Assembly: GCF_047030795.1 (NCBI RefSeq)
Contig: NZ_JBKYIC010000003.1
Origin: Frisingicoccus sp902471845
Lineage (GTDB): Bacteria > Bacillota > Clostridia > Lachnospirales > Lachnospiraceae
Strand: one strand, 5' to 3'
DNA: 64,000 nt
Below the pieces are notes generated by a model, which worked only from the letters and a program-made list of their open reading frames with translations, was not told the DNA's origin and did not search any database. Positions 36,034-44,644 of this stretch are shown here, one piece after another; position 1 is the first letter of the stretch, and each line of letters opens with the position of its first letter. Position numbers and translations under genes: made by a program.

Positions 36034-36513
36034 ATGTCGGAGATATTCTGGTTTGGGACTTTAGGATGTGAGATATTCTGGCTTGGAGCTTTTGGTGTGC
36101 TTCTGCTGATTGAAATACTGACCCTTGGTCTGACAACGATATGGTTTGCCGTCGGGGCATTGGCAGCTTTTCTTCTGGCCCTTGTGCAGGTGCCGCTGAT
36201 GATTCAGATTGTTGTATTTATCGTTGTTTCTGTGGTAATGCTTGTATTTACCCGTCCGATAATGACAAAATACCTGAATAAGAAAACGACAAAAACCAAT
36301 GCAGAGAGTCTTGTTGGGCGTAAAGCCCGGGTTTTGATACCTATAAACAACCTGAAGTCAGAAGGGCAGGTCATGGTAAATGGAATGGAATGGACGGCTC
36401 GTTCCACGAAGGATGAAGTGACCTTTCAAAAAGACGAGATGGTGCGCATTGCCGGCATATCCGGCGTCAAACTGATTGTAGAGAAAGAGAATAAGGAGGA
36501 AAATGACTTATGA
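36034..36513 (+). CDS. NfeD family membrane protein
   Basis: 159 residues. Two or three TM helices are followed by a soluble OB-fold (about residues 85-150: SLVGRKARVLIPI, GQVMVNGMEWTARS). NfeD proteins work with SPFH/stomatin proteins in membrane microdomains, and the SPFH gene follows with ATGA-type overlap. The N-terminus contains an imperfect 10-residue tandem repeat (EIFWFGTLGC/EIFWLGAFGV), also seen in DNA as GAGATATTCTGG at 36040 and 36070. SD AGAGGAGGAG. Confidence 0.87.
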   Translation: MSEIFWFGTLGCEIFWLGAFGVLLLIEILTLGLTTIWFAVGALAAFLLALVQVPLMIQIVVFIVVSVVMLVFTRPIMTKYLNKKTTKTNAESLVGRKARVLIPINNLKSEGQVMVNGMEWTARSTKDEVTFQKDEMVRIAGISGVKLIVEKENKEENDL

Positions 36514-37433
36514 TGTGGATACTTTTAATCATTCTGATTGTCATTGTGTTACTTATTGTTGTATCCAGTATTAAAATTGTACCTCAGGCCCATGCCTATG
36601 TTATTGAACGTCTGGGGGCTTACCAGGGCACCTGGTCTGTTGGTTTCCATGTAAAGGTGCCGGTGATTGACAAAGTTGCTAAAAAAGTCATCTTAAAAGA
36701 GCAGGTTGTGGACTTTGCACCGCAGCCGGTAATCACAAAAGATAATGTAACGATGCGTATTGATACGGTCGTATTCTATCAGATCACAGACCCGAAATTA
36801 TACTGCTACGGTGTTCAGAATCCAATTATGGCGATTGAGAACCTGACAGCGACCACACTGCGTAATATTATCGGTGATCTGGAATTGGATGAAACTTTAA
36901 CTTCCAGAGAAATTATTAATGCGAAGATGCGTTCCACACTGGACGTGGCAACAGACCCTTGGGGTATTAAAGTAAATCGTGTCGAGTTAAAGAATATCAT
37001 TCCTCCGGCAGCGATTCAGGATGCCATGGAGAAACAGATGAAGGCCGAGCGTGAACGAAGAGAATCCATCCTTATCGCAGAAGGTGAAAAACGTTCCGCA
37101 ATTCTTATTGCAGAAGGTCATAAAGAATCTGCTATTCTGGATGCGGAAGCAGATAAAGAATCCATGATTCTTCGTGCGGAAGCTGCCAAGGAAGCAAAAA
37201 TCCGTGAAGCAGAAGGTGAGGCTCAGGCTATCCTTAAGATTCAGCAGGCCAATGCTGATGGTATCCGGTTCCTGAAAGAAGCCGGTGCGGATGAAGCTGT
37301 TCTTCGAATCAAGAGTCTGGAAGCTTTCGAAAAGGCTGCCGATGGAAAGGCAACAAAGATTATCATTCCTTCGGAGATTCAGGGAATGGCCGGTCTTGCA
37401 AAATCTGTTGTTGAGACCATAAAAGATGAATAA
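36510..37433 (+). CDS. SPFH/stomatin-like membrane protein (QmcA type)
   Basis: 307 residues. One N-terminal TM helix (residues 3-23), an SPFH/band-7 domain (VPQAHAYVIERLGAYQGTW ... LKNIIPPAAIQ), then a long Ala/Glu-rich coiled coil with near-repeats of ILIAEGEKRSAILIAEGHKESAIL. Such proteins oligomerise at membranes and scaffold proteases such as FtsH or other partners. Coupled to the NfeD gene by overlap. Gene name not certain. Confidence 0.9.
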   Translation: MMWILLIILIVIVLLIVVSSIKIVPQAHAYVIERLGAYQGTWSVGFHVKVPVIDKVAKKVILKEQVVDFAPQPVITKDNVTMRIDTVVFYQITDPKLYCYGVQNPIMAIENLTATTLRNIIGDLELDETLTSREIINAKMRSTLDVATDPWGIKVNRVELKNIIPPAAIQDAMEKQMKAERERRESILIAEGEKRSAILIAEGHKESAILDAEADKESMILRAEAAKEAKIREAEGEAQAILKIQQANADGIRFLKEAGADEAVLRIKSLEAFEKAADGKATKIIIPSEIQGMAGLAKSVVETIKDE

Positions 37434-37455
37434 ATTACTTTTGGAGATGGAGAAG

Positions 37456-38451
37456 ATGAACTTAAAAGGAAGAAATTTCTTGACATTAAAGGATTTTACA
37501 GAAGAGGAGATTCTTTACCTGCTGGATTTGGCAGCAGATTTAAAAGATAGAAAGAAAAAAGGAATTCCGGTGGATGTTCTCAGAGGGAAAAATGTTGCTC
37601 TGATTTTTGAAAAAACGAGCACCCGTACCCGTTGCTCTTTTGAGGTTGCGGCCCATGATCTGGGGATGGGAACAACCTATCTGGACCCGTCAGGCTCCCA
37701 GATCGGCAAAAAGGAAAGTATTGAAGATACGGCCCGGGTTCTTGGACGGATGTTTGAAGGAATTGAATACCGGGGGTATGGTCAGGAAATCGTAGAGGAG
37801 CTGGCTGAATATGCCGGTGTTCCTGTATGGAACGGCCTGACCAATGAGTACCATCCGACCCAGATGCTGGCAGACTTCCTTACGGTTCAGGAACATTTGG
37901 GTGAACTGAAAGGTAAAAAGTTGGTTTATATGGGTGATGCCCGTTACAATATGGCGAATTCTTACATGATTGCCTGCTCAAAACTGGGACTCCATTTCGT
38001 AGCCTGTGCACCGGAAAAGTATTTCCCGAATGCAGAGCTCAGAGCGGAATGTGAGGCGTTTGCAAAGATTTCCGGTGGAAGTATTGCCTTTATTGAAGAT
38101 CCGATGGAAGCAACAAAGGATGCGGACGTCATCTGTACGGATGTGTGGGTATCCATGGGCGAACCGGATGAAGTTTGGGAAGAACGTATTCGTGATCTGA
38201 CACCGTACCGGGTGACAAAGGCGATTATGGAAAATGCAGGTTCTCAGTCAATCTTTTTGCACTGCCTGCCTTCCTTCCATGATTTGAAGACAAAGATTGG
38301 CAAAGAGATGGGCGAGCGTTTTGGTATCACAGAGATGGAAGTGACGGATGAAGTCTTTGAATCGTCTCAGTCCAAAGTGTTTGATGAAGCAGAAAACCGT
38401 ATGCACACGATTAAAGCAGTGATGGCGGCGACCCTTTGCGATGAGATTTAG
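37456..38451 (+). CDS. argF: Ornithine carbamoyltransferase
   Basis: 331 residues. Makes citrulline from ornithine and carbamoyl phosphate in arginine synthesis, or in reverse in the deiminase pathway. The carbamoyl-phosphate motif is STRTR (55-59), HPTQ is in NEYHPTQMLADF, and the catalytic HCLP is in FLHCLPSFHD. I start at ATG 37456 (MNLKGRNFL); an ATG at 37426 overlaps the SPFH gene. No other arginine genes are near, so anabolic or catabolic use cannot be told. Confidence 0.94.
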   Translation: MNLKGRNFLTLKDFTEEEILYLLDLAADLKDRKKKGIPVDVLRGKNVALIFEKTSTRTRCSFEVAAHDLGMGTTYLDPSGSQIGKKESIEDTARVLGRMFEGIEYRGYGQEIVEELAEYAGVPVWNGLTNEYHPTQMLADFLTVQEHLGELKGKKLVYMGDARYNMANSYMIACSKLGLHFVACAPEKYFPNAELRAECEAFAKISGGSIAFIEDPMEATKDADVICTDVWVSMGEPDEVWEERIRDLTPYRVTKAIMENAGSQSIFLHCLPSFHDLKTKIGKEMGERFGITEMEVTDEVFESSQSKVFDEAENRMHTIKAVMAATLCDEI

Positions 38452-38463
38452 GAGTGTGCTTTT

Positions 38464-39441
38464 GTGAAAGAAGATATTTTGCAGATGTTAAAGTCCCGGA
38501 AGGATTTTGTGTCCGGCCAGGAATTATGTGAATATTTTCAGGTTTCCCGGACAGCTGTCTGGAAGGTGATCGGGCAGCTTAAGAGTGAGGGATATGAGAT
38601 TGAGGCGATAAACCGGAAAGGTTATCGCCTTATCGCCAGTCCGGACATACTTACGGAAGCTGAGATTTTGAGCGGCATGACCACGGAAGTCATGGGGCGT
38701 CATGTCTATTATTATGACTGTCTTGGTTCGACGAATGACCAGGCGCGGATGCTGGCCGAGCAGGGAGCGCCGGACGGTTCGCTGGTCGTTGCAGAAACTC
38801 AGAATACGGGAAAAGGCCGGATGGGACGAGCTTTCTTTTCTCCGGAAGGCTGCGGAATCTGGATGTCTCTCATCTTAAAACCGGATATTCCTCCGGTGGA
38901 TGCGTCGATGATCACATTGCTCGGCGCCATGGCTGTTCAGGAGATGATGGAAAGCTTCGGTCTGGAATCCGGTATTAAATGGCCGAATGATCTGGTCATT
39001 GACCACCGGAAAACAACCGGTATTTTGACGGAGATGAGTGCCGGACCGGATGTGGTAAATTACATTGTCATCGGCATCGGAATTAATGTCAATATGAAAG
39101 AATTTCCGGAAGAGTTGAGAGAGACGGCCATATCTATGGCGATGGCTTCGGGCCAAACCTATCATCGGGCTGAGATCATTCGCCGGGTAATGCAGTATTT
39201 TGAGACGAATTACCGGCAGTTTTTAAAGGATGGTAATCTGGCCTTCCTGAAAAAGAAATATGATGCCAGTCTGATTCATTTGAATAAGGAAATCAGTATT
39301 CATGAAATACGGCGGGTTTGGCGGGGTGTTTCCCGGGGAATCAACGATATCGGGGAGTTGATCGTTTCTGTTGATGGGGAAGAAACAACAGTTCGTTCCG
39401 GAGAGGTTTCCATCCGAGGTGTTTATGGATATGCAGAATAG
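38464..39441 (+). CDS. birA: Biotin--protein ligase / biotin operon repressor BirA
   Basis: 325 residues. An N-terminal winged helix (about residues 1-60: GQELCEYFQVSRTAVWKVI) makes it the bifunctional repressor type. The central ligase domain has TQNTGKGRMGRAFFSPEG and KWPNDLVID; the C-terminal SH3-like domain ends EVSIRGVYGY. It attaches biotin to carrier domains; pyruvate carboxylase (19723) is the visible substrate. GTG start, AGGAG 9 nt upstream. First gene of the birA-small protein-coaX-dusB series. Confidence 0.93.
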   Translation: MKEDILQMLKSRKDFVSGQELCEYFQVSRTAVWKVIGQLKSEGYEIEAINRKGYRLIASPDILTEAEILSGMTTEVMGRHVYYYDCLGSTNDQARMLAEQGAPDGSLVVAETQNTGKGRMGRAFFSPEGCGIWMSLILKPDIPPVDASMITLLGAMAVQEMMESFGLESGIKWPNDLVIDHRKTTGILTEMSAGPDVVNYIVIGIGINVNMKEFPEELRETAISMAMASGQTYHRAEIIRRVMQYFETNYRQFLKDGNLAFLKKKYDASLIHLNKEISIHEIRRVWRGVSRGINDIGELIVSVDGEETTVRSGEVSIRGVYGYAE

Positions 39442-39451
39442 AGGAAATGCT

Positions 39452-39790
39452 ATGTGTCAGGAAAATGTGGTACTGTGCGCAGCCAGCGCCTATGAGCAGA
39501 AATTTTATTTAAACGAGGATTTTGCCGATTTGCCGGAAGGCATTAAGGAAGACCTGAAAATCATCTGTGTGCTTTTTACAGCGGATGTGGGCGGCGTTCT
39601 CATTATGGAGTTCGGGCCGGAAGGAGATCTGCAGCTTCGGGTGGATGTGGCAGAGGAAGACATTCTATATGATGAGATTGGAAGTGGATTGAAAATCAAA
39701 CAGCTTCAGCGGGAACGGGCAGAACTGTTTGAATCATTGGAAATGTATTACCGGGTATTTTTCCTGGGAGATACAACAGGATTGGAATGA
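39452..39790 (+). CDS. Conserved small protein between birA and coaX (DUF6145-like)
   Basis: 112 residues, soluble, acidic. It begins MCQENVVLCAASAYEQKFYL and contains DLKIICVLFTADVGGVLIMEF. I recall this as a Lachnospiraceae family (DUF6145), but the label is from memory and has no known function. ATG 39452 has GAGGAA 5 nt upstream; longer frames from 39371 overlap birA. The position suggests a link to cofactor metabolism, which is only inference. Confidence 0.72.
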   Translation: MCQENVVLCAASAYEQKFYLNEDFADLPEGIKEDLKIICVLFTADVGGVLIMEFGPEGDLQLRVDVAEEDILYDEIGSGLKIKQLQRERAELFESLEMYYRVFFLGDTTGLE

Positions 39791-39803
39791 GGAGGTAAAA
39801 AAT

Positions 39804-40577
39804 ATGTTATTGGCAATTGATATTGGAAATACAAATATAACGATGGGACTTTTCCGGGGCGAGATTCTTATGGGCAACTTCCGGATGACAACCCAGATGC
39901 CGAGAACGTCGGATGAGTACGGTGTATTGATTCGCGAATTGATCCGCAATGCAGGATACGAGCCGAAGGATATCGATCAGGTCATCATTGCGTCGGTTGT
40001 ACCGGATATTATGTATTCCTTCACCAGCGGTATTAAAAAGTATTTCTGTGCTGAGCCGATTGTTGTTGGTCCTGGCGTGAAAACAGGTGTGCGTATCAAT
40101 GCGGAGAATCCAAAGGAAGCCGGGGCAGACCTGATCGTCGATGCAGCGGCAGCAAAAGAAATCTATGGCGGACCGGCCATTGTTATTGACTATGGTTCAG
40201 CGACGACTTTTGAATTGATTCTTGAGGACGGCAGTCTGGACGCAGTCGTTATCGCACCGGGAATCCAGATGAGCGCCAACGCTCTGAGCAATCGGACAGC
40301 AAAACTTCCGGATGTGGAGATTAAAAAGCCGAAAACTATTTTAGCTAAAGAGATTATTTCCAATATCCAGGCCGGACTTTTCTATGGAAGTATCGGCGAG
40401 GCCGAATATATTGTAAAGAAGATGAAAGAAGAGGCCGGACTGCCAAATATCAAGGTAATTGCTACCGGTGGACTTGGCGGAATCATTGCGGAGGAATGTG
40501 AAGCGATTGATGTTTACGACAGCCTTTTGACATTAAAAGGACTTCGGATTATTCACAAACGTTGTACAGGAAAATGA
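39804..40577 (+). CDS. coaX: Type III pantothenate kinase
   Basis: 257 residues. First step of coenzyme A synthesis; the ASKHA-fold CoaX type, insensitive to CoA and usually needing a monovalent cation. The phosphate motif is LLAIDIGNTNITMGLF. GADLIVDAAAA and VIDYGSATTFELI mark the dimer and substrate site. ATG 39804 has GGAGGT 7 nt upstream; an earlier in-frame ATG at 39729 lies in the preceding gene. The end overlaps dusB by ATGA. Confidence 0.93.
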   Translation: MLLAIDIGNTNITMGLFRGEILMGNFRMTTQMPRTSDEYGVLIRELIRNAGYEPKDIDQVIIASVVPDIMYSFTSGIKKYFCAEPIVVGPGVKTGVRINAENPKEAGADLIVDAAAAKEIYGGPAIVIDYGSATTFELILEDGSLDAVVIAPGIQMSANALSNRTAKLPDVEIKKPKTILAKEIISNIQAGLFYGSIGEAEYIVKKMKEEAGLPNIKVIATGGLGGIIAEECEAIDVYDSLLTLKGLRIIHKRCTGK

Positions 40578-41533
40578 AAATAGGAAATGTAACACTTGAA
40601 AACAATGTAATAGCGGCACCGATGGCAGGCGTGACAGACCTGCCATTTCGCTTGCTTTTGAAGGAGCAGGGTGTCGGCCTTGTGTGCAGTGAGATGGTCA
40701 GTGCCAAGGCGATTTACTATAACAATAAAAATACGGAAGCTCTCATGCTCACCGACGAGAGGGAGCAGCCTTTTTCTCTGCAGCTTTTTGGCTCTGAGCC
40801 GGAACTTATGGCCGATATGGTGAAAAAGATTGAAGATCGGCCTTTTGATATCATTGATATCAATATGGGTTGTCCGGTGCCGAAGGTGGTCAATAATGGC
40901 GAGGGTTCGGCCCTTATGAGGCAGCCGCTGCTGGCCGGCCGTATTATCGAGGCGATGGCAAAGGCAACGGAAAAACCGGTGACGGTGAAAATACGTAAAG
41001 GTTTTGATGATACTTCCATCAATGCGGTGGAGATGGCACATATTGCTCAGGAGAGTGGGGCGGCCATGGTAACGGTACATGGACGGACCCGGGAGCAGTA
41101 TTATCATGGAAAGGCGGACTGGGATATTATCCGTCAGGTGAAAGCGGCTGTTTCAATTCCGATCATCGGCAACGGAGACATTGATTCTCCGGAGGCTGCA
41201 AAAGCCATATTTCAGCAAACGGGCTGTGATGGAATTATGATCGGTCGGGGACTTCAGGGAAACCCGTGGCTGGTCGCTCAGATTCTTTACGGCAGATCAA
41301 AGCCGACTCTGGAAGAGGTCGTCGACATGATACTTCGCCATGCACGGATGCAGATTGAATTTTCCGGAGAGTACCTGGGAATCCGTCAGATGCGGAAGCA
41401 TGTGGCGTGGTATACGACCGGGTATCCGGGTTCATCCAAACTTCGGGGAATGGTGAATCGGGTGGAGAGCATGGCAGAGCTGGAAGAGCTGCTCGGGCAG
41501 TATGCCGAGCGGGGGCGGAAATTTATGAGATGA
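40574..41533 (+). CDS. dusB: tRNA-dihydrouridine synthase
   Basis: ~319 residues. FMN/NADPH enzyme that reduces uridines in tRNA D-loops. The TIM-barrel start is APMAGVTDLPFR; the catalytic Cys is in NMGCPVPKVVNNGEGSALM; TVHGRTREQYYHGKADW and GNGDIDSPEAA bind FMN. ATG 40574 overlaps the coaX stop; TTG 40562 gives four extra residues. No terminator is visible before the greA promoter. Confidence 0.92.
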   Translation: MKIGNVTLENNVIAAPMAGVTDLPFRLLLKEQGVGLVCSEMVSAKAIYYNNKNTEALMLTDEREQPFSLQLFGSEPELMADMVKKIEDRPFDIIDINMGCPVPKVVNNGEGSALMRQPLLAGRIIEAMAKATEKPVTVKIRKGFDDTSINAVEMAHIAQESGAAMVTVHGRTREQYYHGKADWDIIRQVKAAVSIPIIGNGDIDSPEAAKAIFQQTGCDGIMIGRGLQGNPWLVAQILYGRSKPTLEEVVDMILRHARMQIEFSGEYLGIRQMRKHVAWYTTGYPGSSKLRGMVNRVESMAELEELLGQYAERGRKFMR

Positions 41534-41623
41534 ATGAAACTGTTCATCGACCCATCGGCCGGACACAAAGTTCCGTAAGGCGTATATGCGGGAAAAACAG
41601 CGGGAAATGCGGGAGTGCGGATA

Positions 41624-41652
41624 TTGACACACCCGGGTTCTTACGCTATAAT
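41624..41652 (+). promoter_or_regulatory. Consensus promoter of greA-lysS
   Basis: TTGACA (41624-41629), 17-bp spacer, TATAAT (41647-41652): a perfect match to the housekeeping consensus, so strong constitutive expression is expected. Confidence 0.85.
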
Positions 41653-41700
41653 ACTAGGAATGTAAAATATCTATATAATATAAGGAAGGGCGTAATTAAA

Positions 41701-42186
41701 GTGGAAGCTAAGAAAAATATCTTAACCTTTGCCGGACTTAAAGCATTAGAAGACGAATTATTTGAATTAAAGGTTGTTAAAAGACAGGAAGTTGCTCAGA
41801 AAATTAAGGAAGCCAGAGAGCAGGGCGACTTATCTGAAAATGCAGAATATGATGCAGCGAAAGATGAGCAGCGGGATATTGAAGCAAGAATTGAAGAGAT
41901 TGAAAAGATTCTCAAAAATGTAGAAGTTGTCGATGAAGACGAGGTCGATTTGGAGAGTATCAGCATCGGCTGCCGTGTCCGTCTGTATGATGTGGATATG
42001 GACGAAGAAGTGGAATACCGTATCGTTGGTTCCACAGAGGCTGACAGTCTGAATTTCAAGATTTCCAACGAATCACCGGTAGGAAGCGCTCTTCTTGGAC
42101 GTAAAGTCGGAGAGACCATCGAAGTGGAAACCCAGAGCGGCCTGCTGATGTTCCGTATTCTGGAAATCCAGAGAGCAAACATTTAA
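41701..42186 (+). CDS. greA: Transcription elongation factor GreA
   Basis: 161 residues. It helps stalled RNA polymerase cleave backtracked RNA. The N-terminal coiled coil has LSENAEYDAAKDEQ, with the acidic tip residues. The C-terminal FKBP-like domain has NFKISNESPVGSALLGRKVGE. GTG 41701 has GGAAGGG upstream; the same frame is open from 41407, but that part lies before the promoter and overlaps dusB. Co-transcribed with lysS (13-nt gap). Confidence 0.95.
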   Translation: MEAKKNILTFAGLKALEDELFELKVVKRQEVAQKIKEAREQGDLSENAEYDAAKDEQRDIEARIEEIEKILKNVEVVDEDEVDLESISIGCRVRLYDVDMDEEVEYRIVGSTEADSLNFKISNESPVGSALLGRKVGETIEVETQSGLLMFRILEIQRANI

Positions 42187-42199
42187 GGGGGAACAAACA

Positions 42200-43690
42200 G
42201 TGGCAGGAGAAAAGAATGTTCAGGCACAGGATATTAACCAGCTTCTGAAAGTGCGCAGAGATAAATTAAAGGACCTTCAGGATAACGGGAAGGATCCTTT
42301 TGTCATTACAAAATATGATGTGACCCATCACAGCCAGGAAGTTAAGGATAACTTTGAAACATTGGAAGGTCAGAACGTATCTCTGGCTGGCCGTGTCATG
42401 TCCAAACGTGTTATGGGAAAAGCCTCATTCTGTCATATCCAGGACTTACAGGGAATGATTCAGTCCTATGTAGCCCGTGACAGTATCGGTGAAGAAGAAT
42501 ATAAAGCTTTCAAAAAATTGGATATCGGCGATATCGTTGGTTTAAAGGGTGAAGTTTTCAAGACAAAGACCGGCGAGATCTCCATTCATGCATCTGAAGT
42601 TACTCTGCTTTCTAAGAGCCTTCAGATTCTTCCGGAAAAATTCCACGGTCTGACCAACACGGATATCCGTTACCGTCAGCGATACGTGGATTTGATCATG
42701 AATCCGGAAGTTAAAGATACATTTATCAAACGTTCTCAGATTTTGAAGGAAATCCGGAACTTCCTCGATGGCCGTGGTTTCATGGAAGTGGAAACACCGA
42801 TGCTCGTTTCCAATGCCGGCGGTGCGGCTGCCAGACCATTCGAAACCCATTATAATGCTTTGGACGAAGATGTAAAACTCCGTATTTCCCTCGAATTATA
42901 CCTCAAACGTCTGATCGTCGGTGGTCTGGAACGGGTGTATGAAATTGGCCGTGTATTCCGTAATGAAGGCGTGGATACCCGTCACAATCCGGAATTCACT
43001 TTGATGGAATTGTATCAGGCATATACCGACTATGAAGGTATGATGGAACTGACCGAGAGCATGTTCCGCTATCTTGCAGAAAAAGTCTGCGGCAGCGCAG
43101 TGATTCAATACAATGATACAGTAATCGATATGTCCAAGCCATTTGAACGCATCACCATGATCGATGCAGTTAAGAAATACGCCGGTGTTGATTTCTCGCA
43201 GGTTGCAACCGACGAGGAAGCCAGGGCTCTGGCAGACGCGCACCATATCGAATATGAGGCGCGTCATAAGAAAGGGGATATCATCAATCTCTTCTTTGAG
43301 GAATACTGCGAAGATAAGATGATTCAGCCAACCTTTGTTATGGATCATCCGGTGGAAATTTCTCCGCTGACAAAGAAAAAACCGGAAAATCCGGAACTGG
43401 TAGAGCGTTTCGAGCTGTTCATTTACGGCCGTGAGATGTGTAATGCTTATTCAGAGCTGAACGATCCGATTGACCAGAGAGAGCGTTTTGCTGCTCAGGA
43501 AGAAGCATTTGCAGCAGGCGATGAAGAAGCAAACCATACCGATGAAGATTTCCTTAATGCACTGGAAATCGGTATGCCGCCGACAGGTGGTATTGGTTAC
43601 GGCATCGACCGTCTCGTCATGCTTCTCACCAATTCCCAGGCGATCCGCGATGTTTTACTCTTCCCGACGATGAAGTCTATTGATAAGTAG
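42200..43690 (+). CDS. lysS: Lysyl-tRNA synthetase (class II)
   Basis: 496 residues. An N-terminal OB-fold anticodon-binding domain (VSLAGRVMSKRVMGKASFCHIQD) and a class II catalytic core: motif 2 RVYEIGRVFRNEGVDTRHNPEFTL region, motif 3 GGIGYGIDRLVMLLT. GTG start with AAGGGGG upstream. It is the last chromosomal gene before the conjugative element; the coding sequence is intact and ends at TAG 43690. Confidence 0.95.
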   Translation: MAGEKNVQAQDINQLLKVRRDKLKDLQDNGKDPFVITKYDVTHHSQEVKDNFETLEGQNVSLAGRVMSKRVMGKASFCHIQDLQGMIQSYVARDSIGEEEYKAFKKLDIGDIVGLKGEVFKTKTGEISIHASEVTLLSKSLQILPEKFHGLTNTDIRYRQRYVDLIMNPEVKDTFIKRSQILKEIRNFLDGRGFMEVETPMLVSNAGGAAARPFETHYNALDEDVKLRISLELYLKRLIVGGLERVYEIGRVFRNEGVDTRHNPEFTLMELYQAYTDYEGMMELTESMFRYLAEKVCGSAVIQYNDTVIDMSKPFERITMIDAVKKYAGVDFSQVATDEEARALADAHHIEYEARHKKGDIINLFFEEYCEDKMIQPTFVMDHPVEISPLTKKKPENPELVERFELFIYGREMCNAYSELNDPIDQRERFAAQEEAFAAGDEEANHTDEDFLNALEIGMPPTGGIGYGIDRLVMLLTNSQAIRDVLLFPTMKSIDK

Positions 43691-43725
43691 GAATGCAGGA
43701 AAATCAAGGGTTTCAGAGCGTGGAT

Positions 43726-43816
43726 GTACTAAAATATATAGTTGGTCAAGGGGTTTTGACCAAGATTTGACCAATTTTTGGCATAGTCAAAAAAAGATTA
43801 GTACAGGTTAGTACAG
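43726..43816. repeat. Recombinase-site-like repeat array at the element end
   Basis: GTACTAA (43726), TTGGTCAA (43742), TTGACCAA (43756), TTGACCAA (43767), TTAGTACAG (43798) and TTAGTACAG (43808). The outer and inner words are complements, so the set is nested (two short words, each as one inverted and two direct copies). Direct copies are 10 or 11 bp apart, one helix turn. This resembles arm-type binding sites of a tyrosine recombinase or excisionase. No attR is in the window to confirm it. Confidence 0.6.
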
Positions 43817-43852
43817 ATTGCTTAGTCTGAAAAATTAAAGATTGTATTACTT

Positions 43853-43894
43853 AGAGGACATTTTCTAAAGAAATTTAGAAGATGTCCTCTTTTT
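43853..43894 (+). terminator. Terminator before the first element gene
   Basis: 17-bp stem: AGAGGACATTTTCTAAA (43853-43869) with TTTAGAAGATGTCCTCT (43874-43890), one G-T pair, GAAA loop, then TTTT. It would block read-through from lysS into the element. Confidence 0.85.
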
Positions 43895-43933
43895 GCGTTA
43901 TAGGAACAATTGAAATACCGAAAGGAGAATAGC

Positions 43934-44161
43934 ATGGAACACACAAAGGCATATCAGGAATTTAAGAAGAATGGTAATACAAAGTTTGTAAGATATAGCG
44001 AAGGAGCAGAAATGTATCATATGAGCGTATCAAAGTTTATGCAAATGGCTAAGGATGCCAAAGCAATCTATAAGTTAGGACAGTTAGTACTTGTGAATTT
44101 AAAAATATTTGATGAGTACATTGAGACATTCCATATAGTTGATGATGAATTTTATAAGTAG
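43934..44161 (+). CDS. DUF6462-like small protein, single domain
   Basis: 75 residues. It contains one copy of a ~55-residue unit (RYSEGAEMYHMSVSKFMQMAKDAKAIYKLGQLVLVN...FDEYIETF). The unit looks like the excisionase/MerR-type winged helix with a helix-turn-helix followed by a short beta wing. I recall this as DUF6462. Start ATG 43934 with AAAGGAG. First of three adjacent relatives, probably DNA-binding regulators or recombination directionality factors; the exact role is not shown. Confidence 0.72.
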   Translation: MEHTKAYQEFKKNGNTKFVRYSEGAEMYHMSVSKFMQMAKDAKAIYKLGQLVLVNLKIFDEYIETFHIVDDEFYK

Positions 44162-44170
44162 GTGAAAAGG

Positions 44171-44644
44171 ATGGTAACACAATTACAGCCGGATGTTAGG
44201 GCTTATCTTCATGGTGGGGAGGTAATAAAAAGATACATAAGGGTCGAAGAGGTGGCTCATGAATATGGATTTAGTGTTGAGGAAACTGAATATATAGCTA
44301 AGGCTGCAAGTTCTTTATACAAGCTTACCCGTATTCATTTGGTAAAAAAGGAAAGGTTTGATGAGTTTATGAAACACATATATAAAGTGCCGGGAACAAA
44401 TAAGCAGATAATCAAAAAGTTTGCGAGAATTGGAGAAGCTTCAATTATATACAGTATTGGAAGGCATAGGTTTATCGAGCTGGCTAGAGCAGCAGGTGCT
44501 ACATATAAAATAAATGAGGGGACAGGAGGGACTGTACTGGTTAATTTAGAAATATTTGATAATTACATGGAGCAATTCAGACAACCTGTAAGACCTTTGA
44601 AAGAGCCGTTATACGGACAGGAAGAAGGTGAATTGAATGAGTAA
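44171..44644 (+). CDS. DUF6462-like protein with two tandem domains
   Basis: ~157 residues. Two copies of the same unit are seen: residues ~20-75 (RYIRVEEVAHEYGFSVEETEYIAKAA ... FDEFMKHIYK, a diverged copy) and ~80-145 (KFARIGEASIIYSIGRHRFIELARAAGATYKIN ... FDNYMEQFRQP). ATG 44171 follows AGGTG; a GTG at 44162 has no SD. It overlaps the next gene by 8 nt, so the three are translated together. A two-domain form could bind two half-sites in one chain. Confidence 0.7.
   Translation: MVTQLQPDVRAYLHGGEVIKRYIRVEEVAHEYGFSVEETEYIAKAASSLYKLTRIHLVKKERFDEFMKHIYKVPGTNKQIIKKFARIGEASIIYSIGRHRFIELARAAGATYKINEGTGGTVLVNLEIFDNYMEQFRQPVRPLKEPLYGQEEGELNE

Noticed and set aside
39729..39803. Extended CoaX start
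   Set aside because: It overlaps the preceding gene, has no SD, and CoaX proteins begin at the LLAIDIGNTN motif.
41407..41700. Long N-terminal extension of GreA
   Set aside because: The frame is open, but the perfect promoter and the SD stand inside it, and it overlaps dusB. GreA proteins end their N-terminus at the chosen GTG.
43691..43760. tRNA gene as integration site
   Set aside because: No cloverleaf can be folded behind lysS; the element appears to use the lysS 3' side itself.
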